A DNA stretch of 64,000 bases from Planctomycetota bacterium (GTDB taxonomy: Bacteria > Planctomycetota > Phycisphaerae > Sedimentisphaerales > Anaerohalosphaeraceae): assembly GCA_016873215.1 (NCBI GenBank), contig VGXU01000003.1, positions 46,340-110,339 of the forward strand. The letters are read 5' to 3'. Below, piece by piece: positions 34,066 through 43,084 of this stretch. The notes under the pieces were generated by a model. It was not told where the DNA came from. It saw only the letters and a program-made list of their open reading frames with translations, and did not search any database. The number at the start of each line of letters is the position of its first letter. Position 1 is the first letter of the stretch. The position numbers and the translations under genes were made by a program.

Positions 34066-35301
34066 TCAGGGAGCGACGCCATAAGATTGACGGTTTATCG
34101 ACGCGGCACGAACTCTGGATTCGATTGGGTCGATGAGTAAATGACGGATTGGCGCGTCGCCGGAGGCCGGTATTATCGCATCGCAATGAAATTCCCACCA
34201 GAATACGCCGCGGTAACGACGCGTCAGAATCCAGTCCATTTTGCGGCTGATGCTGCGGTTGTCGTCAATCGTCGCAAAACTGCGGCCATCGGGACTGATA
34301 TAGTAAGAGGCTTCAGCGGCGGCGTCATACGATTCTTTCCACCCGGCCGAAAGCAGAGACGAAAGCTGGTTGTAATAGAGAGACCGACCGATTTGTCGCA
34401 GCGGCACGGCGCTTTTGCGCCCGGGAGCGATACCCTGATAAAGATAACCATAACCGGCCAAGCCGACACAAATTTTACTCGAATCAAACACAGACCAGTT
34501 AGCGAGATATTTTTTTACGCGACTCAGCGGCGCGTTATGCAAGGGCGTGCTGCCGTAAAGAGCGCCGCCGAGGTCGTAGGTCATCACGTTAATCCAATCG
34601 ACCGACCGGTTTAGCGAAGCGGCGATAGCCGGGGTATATTTTTTGCCGGCAAGAATCGCCGTTGACAGATAATGGCGTTTTTCATTGCCCAGGACATTGA
34701 GACTGCGGCGGAAGTTGGCCATCATCTCGGCGTGCAGGGCCATATCGAAATCCTCTTCCCAATCCACCTCGATACCGTCGTAGCCGTATTTTTTGACAAT
34801 TGCCGTCATCGCGGCGATGAAATTTTTCTGTTTTTGCGTGTCCGCCGCAACGGCAAGAAATTCGCGGTCCTGAAGACAGAGCAGGACTTTGACTTTATAT
34901 TGATGAGCCAGTTCGATAAACGCCGGGGCAAGGGCCATCCCTGTATCGCCCGCAGGATAGATATCAGCGGCGATATATTTATTGAAAGCAACTGCTCCCG
35001 TTCCGGCAAAATCCGCCGCAGTCCATTTTGGCGCGGCAATCAGGTACAGCACATTGAACTGGTCAAAGCGAATCTGTTCGAGCTGCCGACGGCTTTGGAG
35101 TTTATGGGCGTACACATAGCAGCCGTGAATAAACGACATCGCCGGGGGATTGGCTTCGGGACGCGGCTTGGCCTCGACCGGCGGATAAATAATCCGTTTC
35201 GGCGGCTGAGATTCTATTTGTACGGGTGAAATTTCCTGCTTTGGCGCGCAGGAGCAGAGAATTATTGTTGCAGTGATTATTAAAACGATTTTTCGCGTCA
35301 T
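34066..35301 (-). CDS. Glycoside hydrolase family 18-like lipoprotein
   Basis: From the ATG at 35301 (MTRKIVLIITATIILCSCAP) the protein has 411 residues and a lipobox ILCSC. A one-base overlap TAATG with the upstream YkgJ gene supports this start over a longer frame from 35382. The GH18 barrel is seen in YGYDGIEVDWEEDF, where the catalytic motif DGxDxDWE has E for the middle D (DGIEVDWE) and keeps the acid Glu; VDWINVMTYDLGG and GVFWWEFHCD follow. Chitinase- or endoglycosidase-like activity is likely but the substrate is unknown. Confidence 0.87.
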   Translation of the reverse strand: MTRKIVLIITATIILCSCAPKQEISPVQIESQPPKRIIYPPVEAKPRPEANPPAMSFIHGCYVYAHKLQSRRQLEQIRFDQFNVLYLIAAPKWTAADFAGTGAVAFNKYIAADIYPAGDTGMALAPAFIELAHQYKVKVLLCLQDREFLAVAADTQKQKNFIAAMTAIVKKYGYDGIEVDWEEDFDMALHAEMMANFRRSLNVLGNEKRHYLSTAILAGKKYTPAIAASLNRSVDWINVMTYDLGGALYGSTPLHNAPLSRVKKYLANWSVFDSSKICVGLAGYGYLYQGIAPGRKSAVPLRQIGRSLYYNQLSSLLSAGWKESYDAAAEASYYISPDGRSFATIDDNRSISRKMDWILTRRYRGVFWWEFHCDAIIPASGDAPIRHLLIDPIESRVRAASINRQSYGVAP

Positions 35302-35735
35302 TATTCCCACCATTTTTTCTGTGTACGTCGTTGTTCGATCTGTTCGAGAGTGAACAGCGGGCCGCGGTTGATGCCGGGGCATTTTTCTGCCGCTTCCTTC
35401 CAGTCGTTAGGACTGTTGAGATTCCAATTCCAGAACGGCCAGGTCCGGCACTGATTGGGCCTGACCGGATAAATCGCGCAGATGCGTTTGTGATCGGGGC
35501 CGATTTGCAGGAAGATGCAATCATTGGTGCGTCTGTCTTCGATGATGCTGGTGCGAAAACCGATGCGTGTAATAAAACGTTTGCGCACTTCCGCTTCCGG
35601 CATGCCCAGATGCCGGGCAAGCAGCTCGATTTCCACGGCGGTAATCCAGATATCGCCCTGTTCCGGCCCGGCACAGCAGTTGCCGCAGCCGGTGCACTCA
35701 AAATGCAGCCCGCACAAATACCATCTATTCTTCAT
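35301..35735 (-). CDS. YkgJ family cysteine-cluster protein (second)
   Basis: A 144-residue protein with FECTGCGNCCAGPEQGDIWI near the start, then DCIFLQ, CAIYPVRPNQCRTWPFWN and EKCPGIN. The seven to eight Cys match YkgJ. Its stop overlaps the GH18 start by one base. Distinct in sequence from the YkgJ at 33597, so not a recent duplicate. Why two such genes flank a glycosidase is unclear. Confidence 0.9.
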   Translation of the reverse strand: MKNRWYLCGLHFECTGCGNCCAGPEQGDIWITAVEIELLARHLGMPEAEVRKRFITRIGFRTSIIEDRRTNDCIFLQIGPDHKRICAIYPVRPNQCRTWPFWNWNLNSPNDWKEAAEKCPGINRGPLFTLEQIEQRRTQKKWWE

Positions 35736-35804
35736 TTTTTACCAAGCATAAGAAAATTTCAAATTAAAATTCAACATGTTAAAGGGGAATCGACCACCGG
35801 CATC

Positions 35805-36962
35805 TTATGATTGTTGTTCAAGAACGCTTAGAAGATAAGGCAAATCAGAGACCAAACATGTTTCTGACAGGATTGGTTTTTCAATCCGACAGACAAGAAT
35901 TCGTTTATCGGCGTCAATTAAATCTGCGACTTTATTAAAATGTGCGATGTCGTCCGGTGACGGGCTGCTGGTTAGTTTGATTTCAATTGCCCACTTCTTC
36001 GGCCCGAAATCAAGAATCAGGTCGATTTCTTTCTGGTCGCTGGTTCGCAGATAGTAGGGACTAAATTGCCGGTCGAGATAAGACAGCTTGCCCAAAATCT
36101 GTTCGATAACAAATCCTTCCCAGCTTGCCCCGGCGGATGGATGCGATAAAAGCCCATTAAAATCCGGAAGTTTCAGCAAAGAATGCAGCAGACCGGAATC
36201 TCGAAGATACATTTTCGGTGATTTTATCAATCGTTTTTTAAGATTGGCAAAATACGGTTCCAGTTGCCGGACAATAAACGATCCAGTCAGATAGTCCATA
36301 TATCCGTTAACGGTTTTGTAGTCGATGCCGAGACTTTGGCCGATTTTGGATGCGTTCCAGTTCTGGGCGTGTGCAACACTCAGCATGTGCAACAATCGCA
36401 TCGCTGCGGCGGGTTTTGCAGACAGCCCCCAATTCGGCAAATCACGCTGCGTCAATGTTCCAATATAATCATTTTGCCAGGAAGGATAAAATGTACGATC
36501 TAACACGCCACCTTCCGGATAGCCGCCATAGAACCATAATTCATCCGATTTTTGAGTTCCCGTCTCGTCCAGCAAAAATGGTGTCAGTTCGATCACCGCC
36601 AGCCGACCCGCCAGCGATTCCGACACATTTTTCATCAATGCCGGAGAAACGGATCCCAGCAGCAAAAAACGCCCGGTGCGTTGACGGTCTTGATCGATTG
36701 CCGAACGCAGACGAGAAAAAATAACAGGATAACTCTGGGCTTCGTCGAGGATGATGAGTTGATCTTGTTTGATTAACTCCGGCCATTGTGCATCCAGACT
36801 GGCATACATCTGGGGGTTTTCCATGTCGAAATAACAGGAGCTTAATGTTTTGGCTAATGTGGTCTTGCCGGATTGACGGGGCCCAATTATAGCCGCCGCC
36901 GGAGAACGTACCAGTCGTTTTTTAATAAGGTTTGTAATACGTCGCGAAATCATATTGTACAT
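35805..36962 (-). CDS. AAA ATPase with DUF4143 domain
   Basis: A 385-residue cytoplasmic ATPase. Walker A is IIGPRQSGKTTLAKTL, Walker B LIILDEAQSYP, sensor 1 FLLLGSVSP; the AAA_14 domain is followed by the C-terminal DUF4143 part with a nuclease-like DQKEIDLILDFGPKKWAIEI (EIDL...KWAIEIK, the PD-(D/E)xK-like core). Function in general unknown; these are scattered, often horizontally moved. The start is uncertain: ATG at 36962, ATG at 36953 or TTG at 36974. A perfect 24-bp palindrome overlaps that region. Confidence 0.87.
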   Translation of the reverse strand: MYNMISRRITNLIKKRLVRSPAAAIIGPRQSGKTTLAKTLSSCYFDMENPQMYASLDAQWPELIKQDQLIILDEAQSYPVIFSRLRSAIDQDRQRTGRFLLLGSVSPALMKNVSESLAGRLAVIELTPFLLDETGTQKSDELWFYGGYPEGGVLDRTFYPSWQNDYIGTLTQRDLPNWGLSAKPAAAMRLLHMLSVAHAQNWNASKIGQSLGIDYKTVNGYMDYLTGSFIVRQLEPYFANLKKRLIKSPKMYLRDSGLLHSLLKLPDFNGLLSHPSAGASWEGFVIEQILGKLSYLDRQFSPYYLRTSDQKEIDLILDFGPKKWAIEIKLTSSPSPDDIAHFNKVADLIDADKRILVCRIEKPILSETCLVSDLPYLLSVLEQQS

Positions 36963-36984
36963 TTTAGGAACCAATTCCTAAAAT
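36961..36984. promoter_or_regulatory. Perfect 24-bp palindrome at the DUF4143 gene start
   Basis: ATTTTAGGAA, CCAA, TTCCTAAAAT. It sits just downstream of a consensus TATAAT (36994-36999, minus strand) and covers the probable transcription start and 5' end of the DUF4143 ATPase gene. This suits an operator for a dimeric repressor or a leader hairpin. Confidence 0.55.
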
Positions 36985-37139
36985 GCAAGAAAAATTATAA
37001 ACCAAACTCCTGCAATATCTTACGTTCTTGCAAGAAAACCGCATCCACAAAAAATCTCACCCTGACCGCCTCCGCCGCAGGGCTTAAAAAGGGCACGATT
37101 ACTCTAACCGCCCACACGAATACCATTTCATCGTCATCT

Positions 37140-37466
37140 TCAAAACCTGTTCCGATACCAGACGATGATTAACTCTAATACAAAAATAATCGTTAAAAAC
37201 ATAACACCGTATTTGGCAAGCCAGGAAATACGGATATTATATTTTTTATAACGGTAAATCAGTAGCCATAAATAACTTACAATATACAATCCTATTAAAC
37301 ATACATACACTCTTTCCCGTTCGCTGTTCGGAGGAATTACGCCGGAACCAGAAGGGATCAAGGTTTCAGCAAATATAACAACCAGCAAAAAATACAACGC
37401 ATAAAAAATCAGCGTCGGCCAGCCCCATATTTTAATTTGCCATTTTTCGCTTAGATTTTTAAACAT
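37140..37466 (-). CDS. Small membrane protein, unknown
   Basis: A 108-residue, Trp-, Tyr- and Ile-rich protein with three hydrophobic segments (about 13-36, 52-70, 84-102). No family is recognised. It lies 1 nt after ilvD on the same strand but has no obvious metabolic link. The AT-rich composition differs from ilvD. Confidence 0.5.
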   Translation of the reverse strand: MFKNLSEKWQIKIWGWPTLIFYALYFLLVVIFAETLIPSGSGVIPPNSERERVYVCLIGLYIVSYLWLLIYRYKKYNIRISWLAKYGVMFLTIIFVLELIIVWYRNRF

Positions 37467-37467
37467 T

Positions 37468-39138
37468 TCAGTCCCATTTCAGCACGCCGCCGGTGTCGGC
37501 ACTGGTGGCCATTGCGGCGTATTTGGCAAGGCAGCCTTCGGTAATCTTCGGCCTGCGAGGTTTCCATTCCTTTTTGCGTTTTTTCAGTTCGGCGGCGGTC
37601 AGCTTGACGTTGATTTTATTGGCGGGGATATCAATTTCGACAATATCGCCCTTCTTCAGCAGGCCGATGGGGCCGCCGACGGCGGCTTCGGGACTGACAT
37701 GGCCGATGCAGGCGCCGCGTGTGCCGCCGGAGAACCGCCCGTCGGTAATCAACGCCACCGATTCACCCAGACCCGCACCCATAATATAGCTGGTGGGGCT
37801 GAGCATTTCCTGCATACCGGGGCCGCCTTTGGGGCCTTCGTAGCGAATAATTACCACATCGCCGGCCTTGACCTTGCCGCCGAGGATACCGTCGCATGCT
37901 TCTTCCTGACTGTTAAAAATCACACACGGGCCGGCGTGCTTGAGCATTTGAGGAACGACACCGGCGGCCTTGATGACGCAGCCGTCGGGAGCAAGATTGC
38001 CCCGCAGAATCGCCAGTCCGCCGGTTTTGGAATAGGCCTTGTCGAGCGGATGAATACAGTTGGGGTTCTTTATTGCGGCGGATTTGATTCTTTCGCCCAG
38101 CGTGGTGCCGGAAACGGTGATGCAATCGAGGTTGAGCAAGCCGGGAATTTTGCTGATTTCGTTTAAGATGGCACTGATGCCGCCGGCAGCATCAACATCT
38201 TCCATGTGCCAACTGCTGGACGGCGAGACTTTGCAGATATTGGGGACCTTGCGGCTGACAGCATTAATTCGGTTGAGATTATATTTAATTCCCGCCTCGC
38301 TGGCCAAAGCCAGGGCGTGCAGGACGGTATTGGTCGATCCGCCCATCGCCATATCGAGGGCAAAGGCGTTATCCAGTGATTTCTGCGTGATGACAGCCGA
38401 GGGGCGGATGTCTTTTTTGACAATTTCGAGAATCTGCCGCCCCGCCTGCTTGTACAAGTCCTGCCGTTTCGGGTCCACGGCCAATATCGTGCCATTGCCC
38501 GGCAGAGCAATGCCGATAGCTTCACACAGGCAGTTCATACTGTTGGCAGTGAACATTCCCGAACAGCTTCCGGCAGTGGGACAGCCGGCACATTCCAGCT
38601 CCGTCAATTCCTGTTCGGATATTTTTTTTGCGTTAAAGGCCGCGACGCCTTCAAAAATCGAAATCAGGTCGGCGGTTTTTCCACTTTTGGTCTTGCCGGC
38701 AGCCATCGGACCGCCGGAGACAAACAGCGTCGGAATATCCACCCGCACCGAGGCCATCAGCATTCCCGGAATGATTTTATCGCAGTTGGGAATGCAAATC
38801 ATCCCGTCAAAGCAATGCGCCCGCAGCATCGCCTCGACCGCGTCGGCGATAATTTCCCGGCTGGCCAGTGAATACTTCATCCCCGTATGTCCCATGGCGA
38901 TGCCGTCGCAGATAGCGATGGTATTAAACTCAAACGGCACCCCGCCGGCGTCGCGGATGGCCTGCTTGACGACTTTGGCCACCTCGTGCAGATGGACGTG
39001 GCCGGGCACAATATCGCAGTAGCTGTTGGCCACGGCGATAAACGGCTTGTTCATATCTTCCTCTTTCAGGCCGCAGGCCCGAAGCAGCGCCCGATGCGGC
39101 GCCCGTTGAAATCCGCTTTTAATAGCGTTACTATTCAT
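37468..39138 (-). CDS. ilvD: Dihydroxy-acid dehydratase
   Basis: IlvD dehydrates 2,3-dihydroxy acids to 2-keto acids in valine, leucine and isoleucine synthesis, using an Fe-S cluster. The 556 residues show [35 protein letters not shown] (about 117-131), [20 protein letters not shown] (about 185-204), LGPDG-like [14 protein letters not shown] and [35 protein letters not shown] near the end. Length is standard. The gene stands alone; no other ilv genes are in the window. Leader attenuation is not visible. Confidence 0.98.
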   Translation of the reverse strand: MNSNAIKSGFQRAPHRALLRACGLKEEDMNKPFIAVANSYCDIVPGHVHLHEVAKVVKQAIRDAGGVPFEFNTIAICDGIAMGHTGMKYSLASREIIADAVEAMLRAHCFDGMICIPNCDKIIPGMLMASVRVDIPTLFVSGGPMAAGKTKSGKTADLISIFEGVAAFNAKKISEQELTELECAGCPTAGSCSGMFTANSMNCLCEAIGIALPGNGTILAVDPKRQDLYKQAGRQILEIVKKDIRPSAVITQKSLDNAFALDMAMGGSTNTVLHALALASEAGIKYNLNRINAVSRKVPNICKVSPSSSWHMEDVDAAGGISAILNEISKIPGLLNLDCITVSGTTLGERIKSAAIKNPNCIHPLDKAYSKTGGLAILRGNLAPDGCVIKAAGVVPQMLKHAGPCVIFNSQEEACDGILGGKVKAGDVVIIRYEGPKGGPGMQEMLSPTSYIMGAGLGESVALITDGRFSGGTRGACIGHVSPEAAVGGPIGLLKKGDIVEIDIPANKINVKLTAAELKKRKKEWKPRRPKITEGCLAKYAAMATSADTGGVLKWD

Positions 39139-39173
39139 CCCAATGTTCTCCCAAAATAAGGTTCAGTAAATTC

Positions 39174-39191
39174 CCATCCCATAAGGGATGG
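39174..39191. repeat. Hairpin in the ilvD upstream region
   Basis: CCATCCC, ATAA, GGGATGG: a 7-bp stem with a 4-nt loop, about 35 nt upstream of ilvD. It lacks a T tract on either side. It may be another dispersed palindrome. Confidence 0.45.
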
Positions 39192-39321
39192 ATTATTATA
39201 ACCTGTCAGTCATCAGGAGAAAACCCCAATTTCCACTCCAGAACGGGATATCGCCGGAGGATCATTCTGTCTCGCCGCAACCAAGGATGAAAAAACCCTG
39301 ATTTTTCGGCAAAAAGATTAC

Positions 39322-39350
39322 TTGCCAGAACATCTGTGGATGGTTATAAT
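39322..39350 (+). promoter_or_regulatory. Strong sigma-70 type promoter for twin lipoprotein genes
   Basis: TTGCCA (39322-39327, 5 of 6), a 17-nt spacer and a perfect TATAAT (39345-39350). The start of the downstream gene is at 39415. An inverted repeat, ATTTCCGGT (39349-39357) and ACCGGAAAT (39384-39392), spans the start site and leader, so it could be an operator or stem-loop. AAGGAG lies 7 nt before the ATG. Confidence 0.7.
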
Positions 39351-39414
39351 TTCCGGTTTAGTACGAGGATACGTATAAAAATTACCGGAAATTCGTCCGA
39401 ATAAGGAGATTGTT

Positions 39415-40356
39415 ATGTCCAGAACAATGATTGCGAGTCTGATGGTTGCGGTTTTTGTCGTTTCTTTACTCAGCGGCTGCGCCCCCTCGGCCAAAATAGC
39501 CCTGACTTTTGCGCCTCAGCAAACAGCCCGCTATGAATCCATATCCAAAATGATTAAGGACGTTGATTTCGACCAGCCATCACTGAAAAAGAGTAAAAAG
39601 GAACAGGTCAGCACGACCATTACGGTGAAATTCGACCAGACCATTGCGGACGTACAGCCGGACGGAACGGCGACAGCCGATATCGCTATCCGCGCCGTAC
39701 AGTTCAAACAGGTTAATAAAGATGAAGTTCGCCTCGCTTTTGACAGCACTGCCGAAAAGAGCAAGAACGAACCGCTGAGCAAAATCATTGGGCAAAGTTA
39801 TCGTATCGCCATGGACCCGAACGGCGCCGTGAAAGTGATTGACGCCGCCAAGGCCCGCGCCGCGGTCAGCGGCAGCGACGAGCAAAAGAAAATCGCCCAG
39901 AAAATTCTGAGCGATGAAAGTATTATCGAACGTCATCAACTGCCTTTGCCGAAGGCGGGGCAGAATATGATTTCCGCCGGCAAAACCTGGACGCAGGTCG
40001 TTCCCTCGCCGCCCGGATTGCTCGCCCCGAAATTCTTTGAGAAAGTCTATACGGTCAGCACCGCTGACAAAAGCAAAACTGTTGTGACGATGTCGGCCAG
40101 GGAAAATCTGAAACAGAAGGCAGAGACACCGAAAAATACCGGCAACCTGGGATTTCTGGCCAAGCTGTTCGATAATCAGGACGAATACACCGGCAAAATC
40201 GTATTGAACCCGGCAGGCACGCTGGCAGAATACGAAGAAACGCTGGTCAGCAGCTACACGGCCCAGGACAAACCCAAGGATGCCGCCCAGGATGTCGCCC
40301 CGGACACGCTGATTATGCGACTGACCTACGGCATCAGCGTCAAAAAAGTCAACTAA
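39415..40356 (+). CDS. Lipoprotein of unknown function (first of a pair)
   Basis: A 313-residue lipoprotein: signal MSRTMIASLMVAVFVVSLLS with lipobox LSGC. The mature part has long polar beta-type stretches (TTITVKFDQTIADVQPDGT, AIRAVQFKQVNKDEVRLAF) and a later LPKAGQNMISAGKTWTQVVP. It resembles DUF6263-like proteins, a group of uncertain function. The next gene encodes a similar but divergent lipoprotein (both share a QPLRY/QTARY-type start of the mature region and a GMTW/GKTW motif), so they may be old duplicates acting together. Confidence 0.65.
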   Translation: MSRTMIASLMVAVFVVSLLSGCAPSAKIALTFAPQQTARYESISKMIKDVDFDQPSLKKSKKEQVSTTITVKFDQTIADVQPDGTATADIAIRAVQFKQVNKDEVRLAFDSTAEKSKNEPLSKIIGQSYRIAMDPNGAVKVIDAAKARAAVSGSDEQKKIAQKILSDESIIERHQLPLPKAGQNMISAGKTWTQVVPSPPGLLAPKFFEKVYTVSTADKSKTVVTMSARENLKQKAETPKNTGNLGFLAKLFDNQDEYTGKIVLNPAGTLAEYEETLVSSYTAQDKPKDAAQDVAPDTLIMRLTYGISVKKVN

Positions 40357-40389
40357 GTCTTTCCTTTCCCAAGGATGAAAGGTCCGGCA

Positions 40390-41406
40390 ATGCGTTTGCG
40401 CAAACGGCTGATTTCTCTACCGCTTTATGCGGTCATGACAGGGTTGGTATGTTTTCTGCCGGGCGGCTGCGGCAGCGTGCAGAAACATGACGAAAACCTG
40501 CTGATTGTTAATTTCCGCAAGGACCAGCCCCTTCGTTATCAAATGACTTCCACCCGCCGGACGACGTTGGTTGTCCAGGATGCTTCGACCGGCAAAAAAC
40601 AGGGATCGCAGCAGGAAACCGTCGAATCGCTGGAGATGGTCATAACGTATAAGCCGGTCAAAGTTGACCCGTTCGGAGTGACGCAAATCGAAGGCACCTG
40701 CGAATCAGTCAAGGTCAATCGAAATTCTTCTTCCGGAAAAAATCCAACAACAAGCGATGCCCTCGAAAATCTCAAAGGAAAACCGTTTACCCTTGAACTT
40801 TCCCCCAGCGGTAAGATTGAGGATTTCAAGCCGCTGGAAAAACTTTTGTTTGATGCCGGCTCCACCGCCTTTGACAATTCGCGTAAAGATATGCGTGTCA
40901 AAAATCCGGATATGATTTACGATTTTGTCGCGCTGCAATGGTATCTGTGGGATTCCATCGCATCGGTTCCCAATCCGATGGCGGGGGTAACACCGGGAAT
41001 GACATGGAAAAATACGCAGTTGATTGCCTGGCCGGTACCCATACCCCAGCCGCCCTGCCGGATAACCACATTTACACTGGATTCGGTAAAAGAGGAAAAC
41101 AGCCAGCAAAAAGCCGTGATTAAAAGCACGTATCAACTCAGCGATAAAACGGCAGCCGGCTTTCCCCAACCCTACGAAGGGACATTTATGATGCGGGGCC
41201 TGTTCGGATTTTTGCAGAATTATCAATTTCAGTCGCTGGCCGGACAGGGCGAACAGATTTTCAACCTGACAACCGGCACTGTGGAAAGCGACGTTCAGGA
41301 ATATGACCTTGTTGCCAAGGCGGCGTTTCTGTTTCACCTCGGAACTTCCATACCCTATCTGACGGTTCATCAAACCTTTTCAGTCAAACTGCTCGAAAAT
41401 CGCTGA
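40390..41406 (+). CDS. Lipoprotein of unknown function (second of a pair)
   Basis: The start at 40390 is chosen because AAAGG lies 7 nt upstream; a start at 40375 adds five residues. MRLRKRLISLPLYAVMTGLV is the signal and PGGC the lipobox. The mature 310 residues contain QPLRYQMTSTRRTTLVVQD, PFTLELSPSGKIEDF and VTPGMTWKNTQLIAWPVPIP. Pattern and length agree with the preceding lipoprotein. It is 33 nt after it and 12 nt before a HIT gene. Confidence 0.65.
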   Translation: MRLRKRLISLPLYAVMTGLVCFLPGGCGSVQKHDENLLIVNFRKDQPLRYQMTSTRRTTLVVQDASTGKKQGSQQETVESLEMVITYKPVKVDPFGVTQIEGTCESVKVNRNSSSGKNPTTSDALENLKGKPFTLELSPSGKIEDFKPLEKLLFDAGSTAFDNSRKDMRVKNPDMIYDFVALQWYLWDSIASVPNPMAGVTPGMTWKNTQLIAWPVPIPQPPCRITTFTLDSVKEENSQQKAVIKSTYQLSDKTAAGFPQPYEGTFMMRGLFGFLQNYQFQSLAGQGEQIFNLTTGTVESDVQEYDLVAKAAFLFHLGTSIPYLTVHQTFSVKLLENR

Positions 41407-41418
41407 CAGGGGGACTCT

Positions 41419-41928
41419 ATGGAACGCAAAAACCTCTGGGCGCCGTGGCGAATCAAATATGTTCAGGGCCTGTCCGGCAAAACCAGCTGCTTTCTGTGCG
41501 ACGATATTGCCAGCCCCGAAGAGGACGCGAAAAATTTCGTTTTATGGCGGACGCCGGAAGCTATCGTTGTCTTCAATCGCTTTCCCTATAATAACGGGCA
41601 TTTGCTGATTGCGCCGAGTCGTCATATCGCCCATATTGAAGAGGCGACGGAACTCGAACTGACGGCCCTGATGAGACTCATCCGGGACTGCCAGAAGGTG
41701 TTGTCGCTGGCGATTCGTCCGCATGGATTCAACGTCGGAATGAACTTTGGCCGCTGCGCGGGAGCGGGATTGCCGGAACATTTCCATATCCACGTTGTAC
41801 CCCGCTGGGATGGCGACACAAATTTTATGCACGTCTGCGGCGACACCGACGTCATCAGCCAGTCAATGACGGAACTCTATACAAAACTGGTTGAACTAAG
41901 TCAAAAAAACAATCTTCCGACGGTATAA
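41419..41928 (+). CDS. HIT family nucleotide hydrolase/transferase
   Basis: HIT proteins cleave or transfer nucleotide phosphates such as Ap4A or AMP derivatives. The 169-residue product begins MERKNLWAPWRIKYVQGLSG, has CFLCDD with a CxxC-type start, VVFNRFPYNNGHLLIAPSRH and the catalytic HFHIHVVPRWDGD (His triad). The N-terminal WAPWR form is typical of the Ap4A phosphorylase-like branch found in many bacteria. It is 12 nt after the lipoprotein gene and 2 nt before dgt. Confidence 0.92.
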   Translation: MERKNLWAPWRIKYVQGLSGKTSCFLCDDIASPEEDAKNFVLWRTPEAIVVFNRFPYNNGHLLIAPSRHIAHIEEATELELTALMRLIRDCQKVLSLAIRPHGFNVGMNFGRCAGAGLPEHFHIHVVPRWDGDTNFMHVCGDTDVISQSMTELYTKLVELSQKNNLPTV

Positions 41929-41930
41929 CG

Positions 41931-43010
41931 ATGCAGACCTCACCGGCTCCATACGCAGTGGACGAACATAACAGCCGAGGCAGACAATTCCCCGAAAAAA
42001 CGCACCCCTATCGTGCCGCGTTTGAGCGCGATCGCGACCGGATTATTCATTGTGCGGCGTTTCGCAGGCTGGAGGGCAAAACCCAGGTTTTTACCACGGG
42101 CCTCAATGACCATTACCGTACGCGGATGACCCACAGTATTGAAGTTGCACAGATCGGAAGAACTGTTGCTCGCGTACTGAATCTGAACGAAAGCTTGACG
42201 GAAGCGATTTGTCTGGCGCATGACCTCGGACACAGCCCTTTCGGGCACGCCGGCGAAGCCGTACTCAATGACCTGATGGCCGGGGCGGGCGGATTTGAAC
42301 ATAATCGCCAGTCGCTGCGCATCGTGGATTTTCTTGAACATCCCTACTCCGCTTTCGCAGGGCTGAATCTGATGTATGAAACGCGAACGGCGCTGGCCAA
42401 ACACCAAAGTCCCTATGACAAACCCGACGGCACAGCGGAATCCATCTGTCTCGAAGGACAAATCGCCGACCTCGCCGACCGCATCGCCTATAACTGCCAC
42501 GACCTCGAAGACGGCCTGCGTTCCCGCCTGCTGGAAGAAAAAGAACTGCGGGGTATTGTTTTGTATGAGGAAGCGGCTCTGGCCGTGCAGGCCGACAAGA
42601 TTGACGATATTGTTATCCGTCGAACGCGCATTGCCAAGGCGATTCTGGATTATCTGGCGGTGGATACCATCGAAAACAGCAAAACGAAATTGCGAGACTT
42701 TGAAATCCAAAGTCTTGAACAGGTCTATGCCTGCCGCCGGCGGCTGATTGAACTTTCGTCCGCCGTGGAAACGCAATTGCGGGAACTGGAACAATTTCTG
42801 CTGAAAAATCTGTACCACCATCCCCAAATCGCCGGGCAGGCCGAAAAAGTCCGGGACTGGCTGGGCCGGCTGTTCGAAAAATTCAGCCAAAAGCCGGATT
42901 TAATGCCCCGGTACTATCAGAGTATGATTTCGACCGAAGGCCTCCGGCGGGTCGTCTGCGACTACATCTCCGGAATGACTGACCGTTTTGCCCTGAGTTG
43001 TCAGGAATAG
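41931..43010 (+). CDS. dgt: Deoxyguanosinetriphosphate triphosphohydrolase-like protein
   Basis: This HD-domain enzyme removes triphosphate from dNTPs. The 359 residues carry HCAAFRRLEGKTQVF, the metal site RTRMTHSIEVAQ, LAHDLGHSPFGHAGE and DRIAYNCHDLEDGL, the standard dGTPase layout of the shorter (type 2) class. It starts 2 nt after the HIT gene and is probably coupled to it. dNTP hydrolysis specificity cannot be read from sequence. Confidence 0.93.
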   Translation: MQTSPAPYAVDEHNSRGRQFPEKTHPYRAAFERDRDRIIHCAAFRRLEGKTQVFTTGLNDHYRTRMTHSIEVAQIGRTVARVLNLNESLTEAICLAHDLGHSPFGHAGEAVLNDLMAGAGGFEHNRQSLRIVDFLEHPYSAFAGLNLMYETRTALAKHQSPYDKPDGTAESICLEGQIADLADRIAYNCHDLEDGLRSRLLEEKELRGIVLYEEAALAVQADKIDDIVIRRTRIAKAILDYLAVDTIENSKTKLRDFEIQSLEQVYACRRRLIELSSAVETQLRELEQFLLKNLYHHPQIAGQAEKVRDWLGRLFEKFSQKPDLMPRYYQSMISTEGLRRVVCDYISGMTDRFALSCQE

Positions 43011-43084
43011 AGAATTTACTTGCTCAAATGGCGGCGGGACTGTCAAATGTCATTCTATTTTACCGATAATGCCGATAAGACAAT

